A DNA stretch of 64,000 nt from assembly GCF_013401555.1 (NCBI RefSeq), contig NZ_CP058552.1:5270001-5334000 (forward strand). The letters run 5' to 3'. The position numbers and the translations under genes are program-made. Within the stretch, counting starts at the first letter, position 1, and every line of letters starts with the position of its first letter. Shown here in pieces: positions 54,404 through 62,456 of the stretch. The notes below the pieces were generated by a model. That model searched no databases and was not told where the DNA came from. It worked only from the letters and a program-made list of their open reading frames with translations. The DNA comes from Paenibacillus sp. E222. Its GTDB lineage: Bacteria > Bacillota > Bacilli > Paenibacillales > Paenibacillaceae.

Positions 54404-55124
54404 GAAGCACCCCGCACTCTCTGAACTGTAACGGACTGACACCGAACCTGTTTCGGAACAGCTTGGCAAAATAAGAATGATTGTCGATGCCAACGGCCCC
54501 TGCAACATCATTGATTTTCATATTCGAATGAGCGAGCAGATGGCTTGCACGCCGCAAACGATAATCGGTCAAATATTTCGAGAAGTTTTCCCCGGTCTCT
54601 TTTTTAAACAAAATGCTCAAATACCCTGGCGATAAATAAACATCATGGGCTGCCTCGGACAATGAAATATCTCTCTGATGGTTATCCTTCACATAATCCT
54701 TCACCTGTCGAATGACCTTCGATTCCACAGATTCCTGTTCGGGACCTCCGGCATAAGCACGTATTTGCGTAATATCTTCCATCACCTGTAAAAACTCTTC
54801 CTTAACCAGTGGCTTGAGCAAATAATTCACTACGCCCAGCCGAATCGCGCTGCGGGCATATTCAAATTCATCATAACCGCTGCAGATGACAATCTTTATA
54901 TTCTGCTGTGTTTTCCTGGCTTGTTTGCTAAGCTCCAGTCCATCCATAAGCGGCATTTTGACGTCGGTGATGAGGATATCGATCGCGTTCTGAACCAGAA
55001 TTCGCTCTGCGCTCATCCCGTTCTCAGCTTCCAGTACTTGAAAGGGAAAGCCGTAGTGAGAGATCAAATCCTTAATGCCTTCTCTTTGAACGCTCTCATC
55101 GTCAACAACAAGAACATTAAACAT
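54372..55124 (-). CDS. YesN-type response regulator with AraC DNA-binding domain
   Basis: A 250-residue regulator. ATG at 55124 follows AAAGGAG; the frame to 55331 is not supported. The receiver (about 1-120) has VLVVDDES with the acidic pair, DILITDVKMPLMDGLEL with the phospho-Asp and NYLLKPLVKEEF with the Lys. The C-terminal AraC domain (about 145-250) has SEAAHDVYLSPGYLSILFKKETGENFSKYL and INDVAGAVGIDNHSYFAKLFRNRFGVSPLQFR. It overlaps and partners the kinase downstream. Confidence 0.93.
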   Translation of the reverse strand: MFNVLVVDDESVQREGIKDLISHYGFPFQVLEAENGMSAERILVQNAIDILITDVKMPLMDGLELSKQARKTQQNIKIVICSGYDEFEYARSAIRLGVVNYLLKPLVKEEFLQVMEDITQIRAYAGGPEQESVESKVIRQVKDYVKDNHQRDISLSEAAHDVYLSPGYLSILFKKETGENFSKYLTDYRLRRASHLLAHSNMKINDVAGAVGIDNHSYFAKLFRNRFGVSPLQFRECGVLHDRMDQEQIQ

Positions 55125-55220
55125 CGTGACATCTCCTTTGCAAGTGAAAGTGAAGAAAACGATAAGTTGGAATATCTTTTTTTCCATGGTATGCCAGTCA
55201 TATCGTAGTATATCATAGAT

Positions 55221-55240
55221 TTTTGGAAAGGCTTTCAAAA
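55221..55240. promoter_or_regulatory. Near-palindrome upstream of the YesN gene
   Basis: TTTTGGAAAGGCTTTCAAAA has arms TTTTGAAAG and CTTTCAAAA with one bulged G. A related TTTTGGAGAAGGCTTTC lies at 58524, between the AraC gene and the third importer. It may be a regulator site. Confidence 0.4.
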
Positions 55241-55317
55241 TGGTATTTCGCCACCTATCAGGCAACAATGTCCATGATATAAGTCCCCAGCGATATAAAA
55301 ATCTTACCTGAAATAGC

Positions 55318-55341
55318 AAAAAAGCCGCCATGAAGGCGACT
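55318..55341 (-). terminator. GCCGCC-family terminator (copy 4)
   Basis: Minus-strand AGTCGCC and GGCGGCT around a 5-base loop with six T, about 17 bases past the stop of the importer operon. Confidence 0.85.
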
Positions 55342-55357
55342 ATTTTCCGTACACATG

Positions 55358-56239
55358 CTATCCTTTAACCGCACCCAAGGCAACGCTGCCTATAATTTGT
55401 CTGGAGAATATCGCAAAGACAATGATAATAGGCAGAATCGAGATCGCCACACCCAAATACAACAGTCCGTAATCCATTCCATAATATCCTTGCACCAGTG
55501 CAACGAGTACCGGAAGCGGATATTTATCCAAGGAAAAGAACAAGACCAACGGCGTTAGGAAATTATTCCAAGAACCGATAAAGGTGAATATGCCAAGGGC
55601 CGAGATAGCCGGGCCCAGAATGGGCAAAACAATCTGATTGAACGTGCGGAACTCCCCTGCACTATCCACACGTGCCGATTCAATAATCTCGTCCGGAATG
55701 CTGCTCTCCATAAATTGTTTAATAAAAAATACATTAAATGCATTCGCCGCTGCCGGCAAAATGATCGCTGCATAGCTGTCCAGCAAGCCTAGCGTACTGA
55801 ACAGGCGATACATCCCGATCAGTGCGAGCTGCCCAGGCACCATCATGGTCGCAAGCAAAAACAGGAATAGCCCGTTGCGACCTTTGAATTTGAACTTCGC
55901 GAAGCCATATGCCGTCAGGGAACCGATATACAAGGATAGCACCGTAGACGTTCCCGCAATGAAAAAGCTGTTGGCAAACCCGCGCCAGATGTTGATTTTG
56001 GAAGCCATGTTCGTATAATTATCCAACAGGAACGGTCCGGGCAGAAACGTAAATGTCGATGCAATCGTTGCATTATTATGAGTGGAATAGATGAGCATGA
56101 GATAAAATGGAATGATACAGATCACGGCAAGGCTAATCAAACATAGATAAATAATGACTTTGCCCAGTGTCAGACGCCTTACAGTATCGTATTGCTGTAT
56201 AGTGACTTTTGGTTGTTCGACTGGTTTGACGGTTTGCAT
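55358..56239 (-). CDS. Sugar ABC transporter permease (MalG type)
   Basis: A 293-residue CUT1 permease with six membrane spans. EAA-loop sequence is DEIIESARVDSAGEFRTFNQIVLPILGP, and FSRQIIGSVALGAVKG is the C-terminus. It partners the permease at 56255-57145, 15 bases upstream, and ends at terminator copy 4. Confidence 0.92.
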   Translation of the reverse strand: MQTVKPVEQPKVTIQQYDTVRRLTLGKVIIYLCLISLAVICIIPFYLMLIYSTHNNATIASTFTFLPGPFLLDNYTNMASKINIWRGFANSFFIAGTSTVLSLYIGSLTAYGFAKFKFKGRNGLFLFLLATMMVPGQLALIGMYRLFSTLGLLDSYAAIILPAAANAFNVFFIKQFMESSIPDEIIESARVDSAGEFRTFNQIVLPILGPAISALGIFTFIGSWNNFLTPLVLFFSLDKYPLPVLVALVQGYYGMDYGLLYLGVAISILPIIIVFAIFSRQIIGSVALGAVKG

Positions 56240-56254
56240 TTCATTTCCCCCTCC

Positions 56255-57145
56255 CTATGCACGGCTCTTGCGCTTCGTCATCATGAAGGATACGACCGAT
56301 AGCAGGATAATGATGATGAACAGACAGAATGCAATGGCCGCCCCATAACCAAAACGTGTACTTTGGAATGCCACATTATACAGATACATAATACTCGTCA
56401 TGGCTGCACGATCCGGGCCACCCGTTCCATTCGTCAATGTAAACGGCTGATCGAAAATCTGAATGCCCCCAATAATAGACGTGATCATCTGAAACAGAAT
56501 GATTGGGCGCAGCATTGGAACGATGATATGAATGAAAATATGTTTCTTTTTCGCCCCATCCATTTGAGCGGCTTCCTGCAGAGCGGGATCAATACCCTGA
56601 AGACCTGCCAGATAGATGACCATGGAGTAACCAAAGTATTGAAAGAACAGGATGGATGAAACGATCAGTCGCATAAACCAGGGATCATTTTTCCAGTTAA
56701 TCGGGTCATCGATCAGTCCTATTTGAACCAGAAAATGATTCAAACCGCCGGATTGCCAATCAAAGATCAGACTTACAAGCAGACCCAATGATGCTGCGGT
56801 AACGATATTGGGGAAGAAATAAACTGCTCTGAAAATGTCTCTTCCCTTAAGCAACTTGTCATTGAGAATAAAGGCGAGTACAAGCGAAACGGTAAGCTGT
56901 GGGACTACAGAGACACCCCAGATAAACAGGGTATTAAATAACGTCTTGTAGAACAACGGATCTTGCAGAACAGCAATATAATTACCTATTCCGACGAAGT
57001 CCGGCGTAGTAATCCCGTCAAAGTTGGTGAAGCTGATATAGAGAGAATACAGAATGGGGTATAGTCCAAAAATGGCGAAAAGAATAAAAAACGGAGCAAT
57101 GAAATAGTATCCGTAATGGTCTTTGCGGATTGACTTGGCAAACAT
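56255..57145 (-). CDS. Sugar ABC transporter permease (MalF type)
   Basis: A 296-residue CUT1 permease with six membrane segments and the EAA loop QEAAQMDGAKKKHIFIHIIVPMLRP. It is followed by the MalG-type partner and preceded by the binding-protein gene at 57198-58472. As in the other importers here, no ATPase gene follows. Confidence 0.92.
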   Translation of the reverse strand: MFAKSIRKDHYGYYFIAPFFILFAIFGLYPILYSLYISFTNFDGITTPDFVGIGNYIAVLQDPLFYKTLFNTLFIWGVSVVPQLTVSLVLAFILNDKLLKGRDIFRAVYFFPNIVTAASLGLLVSLIFDWQSGGLNHFLVQIGLIDDPINWKNDPWFMRLIVSSILFFQYFGYSMVIYLAGLQGIDPALQEAAQMDGAKKKHIFIHIIVPMLRPIILFQMITSIIGGIQIFDQPFTLTNGTGGPDRAAMTSIMYLYNVAFQSTRFGYGAAIAFCLFIIIILLSVVSFMMTKRKSRA

Positions 57146-57197
57146 GATTTGTACCCCCAGTCATCGGATGATTAAAAGGTATTTGCTTACTTCTAAG

Positions 57198-58472
57198 CTA
57201 ATCCACTTCCAGCTCCGGAAATCTCAGTTTGACATCACGCTTGATTCGTTTTACGGCTTCTTCTTTGGTTAGAATGTCGTTATTGAGATACAACTGGAGT
57301 ACATTTTTGAAGATGTCATTGTTAATGATTGAGTCATATTTGGTTCGCTCATATACCGGGACCTGCTTGGCTGCTTCCGAGAAAAATTCAAAATGCTTCT
57401 GCCCTCCCAAATACGCTGAAGATACAGAACCTGCAAGCTGATCATTCACGACCATATTGCTTGTGAAATAGTCCTGTTCCTTCGCAAGTTCAGACAGAAA
57501 ATCATGATTAAAGTTATAAAACTCAATAAACTTCCAGGCCAAATCCTTTTTGTCACTTTTGCTGTACATCGCAATATAAGTTCCACCGGCACTAAAAGCG
57601 GATGGACCAGGCGCAAGACCCCACAATCCTTCGGTATCGGGAGCGTTCGCCTTAAAGGTGTATTGCAATGCCCAGGTTGCTCCAGGATAGAACATCACTT
57701 GGCCTTTTTGCATCGAAGCCGCATATCCGGCACTACCATCATCCAACTCTGCAAGCACATGCCGCTGACGGGCTTCACGAACAAGGTCAAGCACCTTCAT
57801 GTAAGTGGGATCGATGACTAACTTGCCATCCTTAACCCAAGGAATACCATCATATGAATTGGATATCGCATTCCAGTTGGCAAGGGCGTGAACTTTATTT
57901 CCACTTTGCTGCTCTACCCTTTCTCCAATCTCGAATATCTTCTCCCATGTATCAATTTGCGGCCCTACCTTCTCCGGATCGTCCGTACCCAAGTATTCTT
58001 TAGCCAAATCTCTCCGATAGTAAATGCCCCCAGGCGTTCCCTGATAACCGATTGCTCTAACATTTCCTTCACTATCCTTCTCATTGGCCTGCACAAAAGC
58101 GTACTGCTCTGAAATCAGTTCATTGGCGTTGTACGGTGCTGCCGATAAATTCTCCAGATAAGGCACATCAATCAGCTCTCTTATATTTGCATTCTCGATC
58201 ATAAACACATCCGGAGCCTTGGACGTTGTCTGTAAGGCGGACTTAAGCTTGGTGATATAGAAATTGCCCGGAATATTAACAAAGTTCACCTTAATGTCCG
58301 GATATTTCTCTTCGAATTTCTCAATGGCATAGCCTGCTTCATCCGTAAAACTCCAAACGGTAATCTCTTCCTGCTTGGGCTGGTTGGCTCCATTGGGTTG
58401 GCAGCCGGACACCATTATCACTGCGCTTACGAGTGCAATCATGGAGATATATTTAAGCTTAAACTTCTTCAT
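57198..58472 (-). CDS. Extracellular sugar-binding lipoprotein (SBP_bac_1)
   Basis: A 424-residue binding protein. The signal MKKFKLKYISMIALVSAVIMV ends with the lipobox VSGC. EITVWSFTDEAGYAIEKFEEKYPDIKVNFVN is the classic start of the fold. AAGGAGGGGG precedes the ATG. It heads the fourth importer of the window. A cre-like site (58491) and an inverted repeat (58525) lie between it and the AraC gene at 58558. The sugar is unknown; the neighbours suggest a plant or fungal polysaccharide fragment. Confidence 0.92.
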   Translation of the reverse strand: MKKFKLKYISMIALVSAVIMVSGCQPNGANQPKQEEITVWSFTDEAGYAIEKFEEKYPDIKVNFVNIPGNFYITKLKSALQTTSKAPDVFMIENANIRELIDVPYLENLSAAPYNANELISEQYAFVQANEKDSEGNVRAIGYQGTPGGIYYRRDLAKEYLGTDDPEKVGPQIDTWEKIFEIGERVEQQSGNKVHALANWNAISNSYDGIPWVKDGKLVIDPTYMKVLDLVREARQRHVLAELDDGSAGYAASMQKGQVMFYPGATWALQYTFKANAPDTEGLWGLAPGPSAFSAGGTYIAMYSKSDKKDLAWKFIEFYNFNHDFLSELAKEQDYFTSNMVVNDQLAGSVSSAYLGGQKHFEFFSEAAKQVPVYERTKYDSIINNDIFKNVLQLYLNNDILTKEEAVKRIKRDVKLRFPELEVD

Positions 58473-58490
58473 GGGCCCCCTCCTTCAAAA

Positions 58491-58504
58491 AGGAAACGCT
58501 TACA
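58491..58504 (-). promoter_or_regulatory. cre-like site before the fourth importer
   Basis: On the minus strand TGTAAGCGTTTCCT departs from the CcpA cre consensus at two positions. It lies 18 bases upstream of the start, where CcpA would block transcription under glucose. Confidence 0.4.
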
Positions 58505-58524
58505 ATTTATTAGAGTATATGGAT

Positions 58525-58548
58525 TTTGGAGAAGGCTTTCTCTCCAAA
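58525..58548. promoter_or_regulatory. Inverted repeat between AraC gene and importer
   Basis: TTTGGAGA and TCTCCAAA are perfect 8-base arms around AGGCTTTC, 9 bases past the AraC stop. No T-run. It is an operator or weak terminator, and it shares AAGGCTTTC with 55221. Confidence 0.45.
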
Positions 58549-58557
58549 TATTGTGAA

Positions 58558-59436
58558 TCATCCTTCATATGTTGTGATATTTGTACGATGCTTCTTGCGA
58601 AATTCAGACGGAGTGCAGTCATTATATTTTTTGAACAGACGGTTGTATGAGTTCACATTGTTGAATCCATGACCAATGGCAATATCCAGAATGGATTCTT
58701 CGCGAAACAATAACGCCCACTCCGATTTGATGATTCGAAAATGATTCAGGTATTCCATCAATGTGATTCCTTTAATCTCTTTGAACAATTTACATACGTG
58801 AAATTTGCTGAATTTGATGTGCTCTGCGACCTGATCGAGTTTAATGGGTTCAGCGTAGTGCTCCTCCAGGTATTCACAGACCGATTCGAGAAATTCGAAT
58901 TTTTTGGAAGGCGTACAGGGCCAAGCTGAAGTTATTTCATCTGTAATCGGTGCCTTTGTACGCAGCATATGAACAATGAGATCATATAATCTGGCCACCA
59001 TTAACCAGCGATATCCCGCCTGCCGATCCTTCTCTTCATTTGCTAAGGCATCTATATATTTCCCAAGGTTTTTCTCATGACAAAGGCTGCACGGGATGAC
59101 CGTTGTTTTATTGAAAAGCTCACCCAGGTCCTGGGTTTCTCTTTCGGTTGTGAAGCTTCCCGTTAATAATTCCAGTCGAAACAGGATAATGGTTAAATGA
59201 TCTGTACCTGGCAAGAAACAGTGAATGTCTCCGGGTTTAATAAGCAGCACATCTCCGTGTTCAAGGCTAAATATATGGTTATTGATGCCAATTCTCGCGC
59301 TTTTCCCATTGACTACAACCATTTCAACCTCTTCATGCCAGTGTGCGGCAAAATTAAACTGTTCCTCGGTATGAATCACCCGGATTGGAAAACCCTCTGT
59401 CATATGACCTGTTTCAAGAAAAGTAGGTACACCCAT
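58558..59436 (-). CDS. AraC-family regulator with cupin sensor
   Basis: A 292-residue regulator. An N-terminal cupin (about 10-110: FAAHWHEEVEMVVVNGKSARIGINNH and DVLLIKPGDIHCFLPG) binds a sugar or metabolite. The C-terminal AraC domain (about 185-285) has LDQVAEHIKFSKFHVCKLFKEIKGITLMEYLNHFRI and ILDIAIGHGFNNVNSYNRLFKKYNDCTPSEFRKK. It lies 85 bases upstream of the importer operon on the same strand, its probable target. A Cys pair in PCSLCHEK may have a redox or metal role. Confidence 0.92.
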   Translation of the reverse strand: MGVPTFLETGHMTEGFPIRVIHTEEQFNFAAHWHEEVEMVVVNGKSARIGINNHIFSLEHGDVLLIKPGDIHCFLPGTDHLTIILFRLELLTGSFTTERETQDLGELFNKTTVIPCSLCHEKNLGKYIDALANEEKDRQAGYRWLMVARLYDLIVHMLRTKAPITDEITSAWPCTPSKKFEFLESVCEYLEEHYAEPIKLDQVAEHIKFSKFHVCKLFKEIKGITLMEYLNHFRIIKSEWALLFREESILDIAIGHGFNNVNSYNRLFKKYNDCTPSEFRKKHRTNITTYEG

Positions 59437-59891
59437 CGAATCACCCTTTCCACATTTTCCAGCGTAACAAGGATCTATATAAATTGAATTAAAGAATATT
59501 TACACTTGCCACGCCGATGACAGAACAACCTTCCGATCGCTGTTATCCCCAGATTGTATTGAATCCCTTTTTCAAAGGAAAAATCCAGCGATAAAGGTGA
59601 GGTGTATGCTTCCGATGCAGCTTTCTTCCAGAAAGCTTTTAGCTCCGCTTCTTCAGGTTATTTCTGCCCTCTCCGTTCTCGTGTAAATGTTAAATTCAAT
59701 TTCTAGTTATCATTATTATGCATCAAGTATAGCTGTCCCTTCTAATCGAGCTTAAAAAAACAGTTGGAGAAACAAAAAAACTCCCCAACATTTGTTAAGG
59801 AGCTACTGTACTGATCTATCTATTTACAATCGGTTGCGAACACGCACGCCATCATAAGTCAAATGAAGCAATTCGGTTTCTTGGGACAGGT
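59437..59891. ncRNA. Gene-poor region with a possible structured RNA element
   Basis: A 455-base gap. Around 59536-59593, ATCGCTG and CAGCGAT are distant arms enclosing CCTTT (59566-59570) and AAAGG (59574-59578), and AGCTTTCT and AGAAAGCT pair nearby around 59620. Nested stems suggest a folded RNA. A minus-strand open frame of about 60 codons (near 59660 to 59480) has no ATG and no ribosome site. The left end holds the terminator at 59774. I see no other gene. Confidence 0.35.
59774..59802 (-). terminator. Terminator of the metallo-beta-lactamase-fold gene
   Basis: Minus-strand CTCC-TT-AACA and TGTT-GG-GGAG pair around two A with seven T following. It lies about 90 bases past the stop at 59892. 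Confidence 0.7.
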
Positions 59892-60857
59892 TCAATCTTT
59901 ACCCGTTTTCTTGATCCATTCGTAGATGCTTTGCAAATTGGACTTGAAATACGTAGTAAAAAACCAGTCCTGATAGGCTAATGGTACAGTAATTTCGTCC
60001 AAACTTTGGTTTCTTTGAGCAGCATCAGTCACGATTTCCAATAAATCCGTTATGTAAGCTCTGACTTCATGCAGTGCGTTCAATGAGCATACTTCTCCAT
60101 GCCCCGGTACGATGATTTCTATATCCAGCTGTTCCACTTTATCCAAAATATCCAGCCATTGCTGAGGATTCGCATACATGAGAACCGGATGATGTTTAGA
60201 TAACACCAGGTCGCCCATTATGGCAATTCTGTCTTTCGGAATATAGACCAGGGCATCACTCTGGGTATGACCTCCGCCAAAAGTAATAAGTTCAACACTG
60301 CGCTTACTGCCATGAATAGTCATGTGCTGATCAAACGTTAAGTTCGGCAATGAATATACCAGGTCGGGGAGCATCTTCATATATTCACGATCACTGGCAT
60401 TATCCCATTGCATTTCCTGTCTTAACTTTTTGTTCGTCTCTCGTTGTATTTGTTCATCAAGTTCGTCTATAGCTTTATAAATCGCTTCAGGTTTTGCCAA
60501 CTGCTGCATTATTCTGTTCCTTACAAAAGTATCCATGATTTCGCGAGTAATCGATGTGGAAATAATCTGTGCTTCAGGGACAAATACTTGATTTCCACAT
60601 GTATGGTCACTATGCCAATGCGTATTAATTACATAAGAAGCCTTTCTTCCGGTGAGGTACTCAGTCGCTGCCTGCAAATCCTCTGCCGCCTGTATCGTCG
60701 TGAATGTGTCCACAACTAGCGTTGTATCACCTAAATCAACGATTGTGGCATTACCCAATGAACCTGAACCGGGAACTGCAACCGCAGCAAATACACCCTC
60801 AGTAACCTCATTTAGTTGAAAATGCCTTGATCCTGCGAAAGCCATTATTCGGCTCAT
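59892..60857 (-). CDS. MBL-fold metallo-hydrolase
   Basis: A 321-residue hydrolase with the metallo-beta-lactamase fold. H80-W-H82-S-D84-H85 is the zinc motif. A second histidine site follows (GGGHTQSD) and the last ligand lies in VPGHGEVC. It begins with RHFQLNEVTEGVFAAVAVPGSGSLGNATIVD, typical of the general MBL-fold/beta-lactamase-like group. AGGAGAGG precedes ATG at 60857. No signal peptide, so it is cytoplasmic. Substrate is unknown and beta-lactam cleavage should not be assumed. It appears monocistronic. Confidence 0.9.
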   Translation of the reverse strand: MSRIMAFAGSRHFQLNEVTEGVFAAVAVPGSGSLGNATIVDLGDTTLVVDTFTTIQAAEDLQAATEYLTGRKASYVINTHWHSDHTCGNQVFVPEAQIISTSITREIMDTFVRNRIMQQLAKPEAIYKAIDELDEQIQRETNKKLRQEMQWDNASDREYMKMLPDLVYSLPNLTFDQHMTIHGSKRSVELITFGGGHTQSDALVYIPKDRIAIMGDLVLSKHHPVLMYANPQQWLDILDKVEQLDIEIIVPGHGEVCSLNALHEVRAYITDLLEIVTDAAQRNQSLDEITVPLAYQDWFFTTYFKSNLQSIYEWIKKTGKD

Positions 60858-60962
60858 TATGCAATACCTCTCCTTTCTGATTTCAACTCTGTTTTATTGC
60901 AATTCTAATTAAAAAAGTTCCCGGGCTTCAAATATGAAAAAAAGAGTTGATGCACAGCATTC

Positions 60963-61505
60963 TCATTTTGCTTCGAAAGACATCTTCATGAGTCTTTCTT
61001 CTACTTGATTTCGAATATCCTGATCCAGGATTCCAACTCCGAAAATCTCGGAAAACCATAACCCGTCTGTTGCTAACTTGATAATAACAGCATTCACGGG
61101 ATCAATGCCATCGTTTAAAATTTCTTCTTGAAGAACGTTATTTTTTTCATTATACGCTGCAAGTAATTCGGGCTTTGAGAATAATACCGCCAAAAGCGCA
61201 GTACTCAAAGCTGCAGTCGTTTGGGGGTCATGGAAGGTCGTTTCGATATAAGCCCTGCTCCATTTCCCGACTTCGTTTATGCTTTCGCTTGATTTTTGCT
61301 GTAGTTCAGAGAAGAACGTATCCCCGAATTCCTCGATCATGGCAGTAACGATTGCTTCCTTATTGGGAAAATGATGAAGCAATCCGCCTTTGCTTACTCC
61401 CGCATGTTTAGCAACAGCTTCCAGCGTCAATTTCTCCATGCCCAAATGTTCGACAATATGTGATGCTGATGCCAGTAGCTCATGACGTCTTGAATTACTT
61501 CTCAT
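60963..61505 (-). CDS. TetR-family regulator of the SMR pump operon
   Basis: A 180-residue TetR/QacR-like repressor. The HTH is MEKLTLEAVAKHAGVSKGGLLHHFPNKEAIVTAMI. ATG at 61505 follows AAGGAGGAG; an ATG at 61523 overlaps that site. It lies 28 bases after the second SMR gene, so the three genes form an operon. It probably binds the palindrome in the operon promoter (62279-62292) and releases it when drugs bind. Confidence 0.92.
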   Translation of the reverse strand: MRSNSRRHELLASASHIVEHLGMEKLTLEAVAKHAGVSKGGLLHHFPNKEAIVTAMIEEFGDTFFSELQQKSSESINEVGKWSRAYIETTFHDPQTTAALSTALLAVLFSKPELLAAYNEKNNVLQEEILNDGIDPVNAVIIKLATDGLWFSEIFGVGILDQDIRNQVEERLMKMSFEAK

Positions 61506-61533
61506 ACAGATCTCCTCCTTCATGTACGTTTAT

Positions 61534-61884
61534 TTAAGACTGACTTGTGTTTGATGATTTGGCTGGACTTTTGGATAAGTTTAAAAGTACTACACCTCCG
61601 ATAACCATAATGAGTCCGATTCCAGAAAGCATGTTGAACGGATCATTCCATAAAATGACGCCAAGCAAGGCGGTTATTGCTGTCCCTACACCTGCCCATA
61701 TGGCGTAAGCTGTGCTCAAAGGAATTGTTTTCAAAGTCATTGTCAAAAAATAAAACGATAACGCCATGCCAACAACAAGTCCAATTGAAGGTAGCAGATT
61801 GGTGAATCCAGCCGATAATTTTAACATGGTAGTACCGAAAACCTCAGCAATAATGGCAATGGCAAGTGCAAAATAACCCTTCAT
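61534..61884 (-). CDS. Small multidrug resistance (SMR) subunit
   Basis: A 116-residue, four-helix drug:proton antiporter subunit. The essential membrane Glu is E14 (ALAIAIIAEVFGTTMLK), followed by the AYAIWAGVGTA motif. It is paired with the homologous gene at 61906-62226, as in YkkCD or EbrAB heterodimers. Confidence 0.93.
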   Translation of the reverse strand: MKGYFALAIAIIAEVFGTTMLKLSAGFTNLLPSIGLVVGMALSFYFLTMTLKTIPLSTAYAIWAGVGTAITALLGVILWNDPFNMLSGIGLIMVIGGVVLLNLSKSPAKSSNTSQS

Positions 61885-61905
61885 TATTCATCCCTCCATT
61901 CTTGC

Positions 61906-62226
61906 TCAGCTATGAGCCAATTTCATAATCACAACCCCAGCAATGATAAGAATTAATGCTGAGATTTTTCTGAGGTTCACGCTCTCTTTATAAAACACTA
62001 TGCCAACGAGTGCTGTAAGAGCAGTTCCCACACCCGACCACGTTGCATATGCGGTACCAAGCGGAATGGTTTTCAAAGCCAGTGAAAGACAAAAGAACGC
62101 TGTACCCATTCCCAAAATCAATCCTACTATCGGAAGTTTCTTTTGGAATCCGTTTGATAATTTCATCATGGAACTACCAAACACTTCAGATACAATCGCT
62201 AAACCCAATAAAAAATATGCAACCAT
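61906..62226 (-). CDS. Small multidrug resistance (SMR) subunit
   Basis: A 106-residue SMR protein with E14 (LLGLAIVSEVFGSSMMK) and AYATWSGVGTA. It is the first gene of the operon and is separated by 21 bases from its partner. The paired subunits usually assemble with opposite membrane orientations. Confidence 0.93.
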   Translation of the reverse strand: MVAYFLLGLAIVSEVFGSSMMKLSNGFQKKLPIVGLILGMGTAFFCLSLALKTIPLGTAYATWSGVGTALTALVGIVFYKESVNLRKISALILIIAGVVIMKLAHS

Positions 62227-62273
62227 CTCTCATTCCTCCTCCCACATACGTAACGTTATTCAACTTCCATTTA

Positions 62274-62302
62274 ACTATACCGTCTGGACGGTTTTCTGTA
62301 AA
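62274..62302 (-). promoter_or_regulatory. SMR-operon promoter with TetR operator in the spacer
   Basis: On the minus strand TTTACA (62302-62297) and TATAGT (62279-62274) are 17 bases apart. The perfect palindrome ACCGTCTGGACGGT (62279-62292) fills most of the spacer, the expected place for TetR-type repression. Confidence 0.8.
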
Positions 62303-62311
62303 GTTTTATAA

Positions 62312-62402
62312 TAACTTAATGTTTGTCATTATTACTTGCTTTCATGCTACACCGGTATAGCCATAGGCTATAGCTAGATATAACTTAATGGAATTACATT
62401 AT
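62312..62402 (+). promoter_or_regulatory. Repeated element and palindrome upstream of metE
   Basis: TAACTTAATG occurs at 62312 and 62381, each followed after 5 or 6 bases by CATTAT. Between the copies lies the perfect palindrome TATAGCC-ATA-GGCTATA (62356-62372), whose TATA-N9-TATA layout resembles LysR-type Met boxes of streptococci. No SAM-I riboswitch or T-box features were seen. Confidence 0.5.
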
Positions 62403-62456
62403 AACTCCGGATATGTGATAACTTTTTGGTAACATATTGTAGAGGAGTTTTACGTC

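Noticed and set aside
59480..59660. Minus-strand open stretch of about 60 codons
   Set aside because: No ATG, a stop just upstream, no ribosome site, and hairpins across it fit an RNA element better.
59892..60857. Beta-lactamase for antibiotic resistance
   Set aside because: Only the general MBL fold is present and there is no signal peptide; many cytosolic hydrolases share it.
62403..62456. SAM riboswitch or T-box in the metE leader
   Set aside because: The leader is too short and lacks the conserved core motifs of either class.
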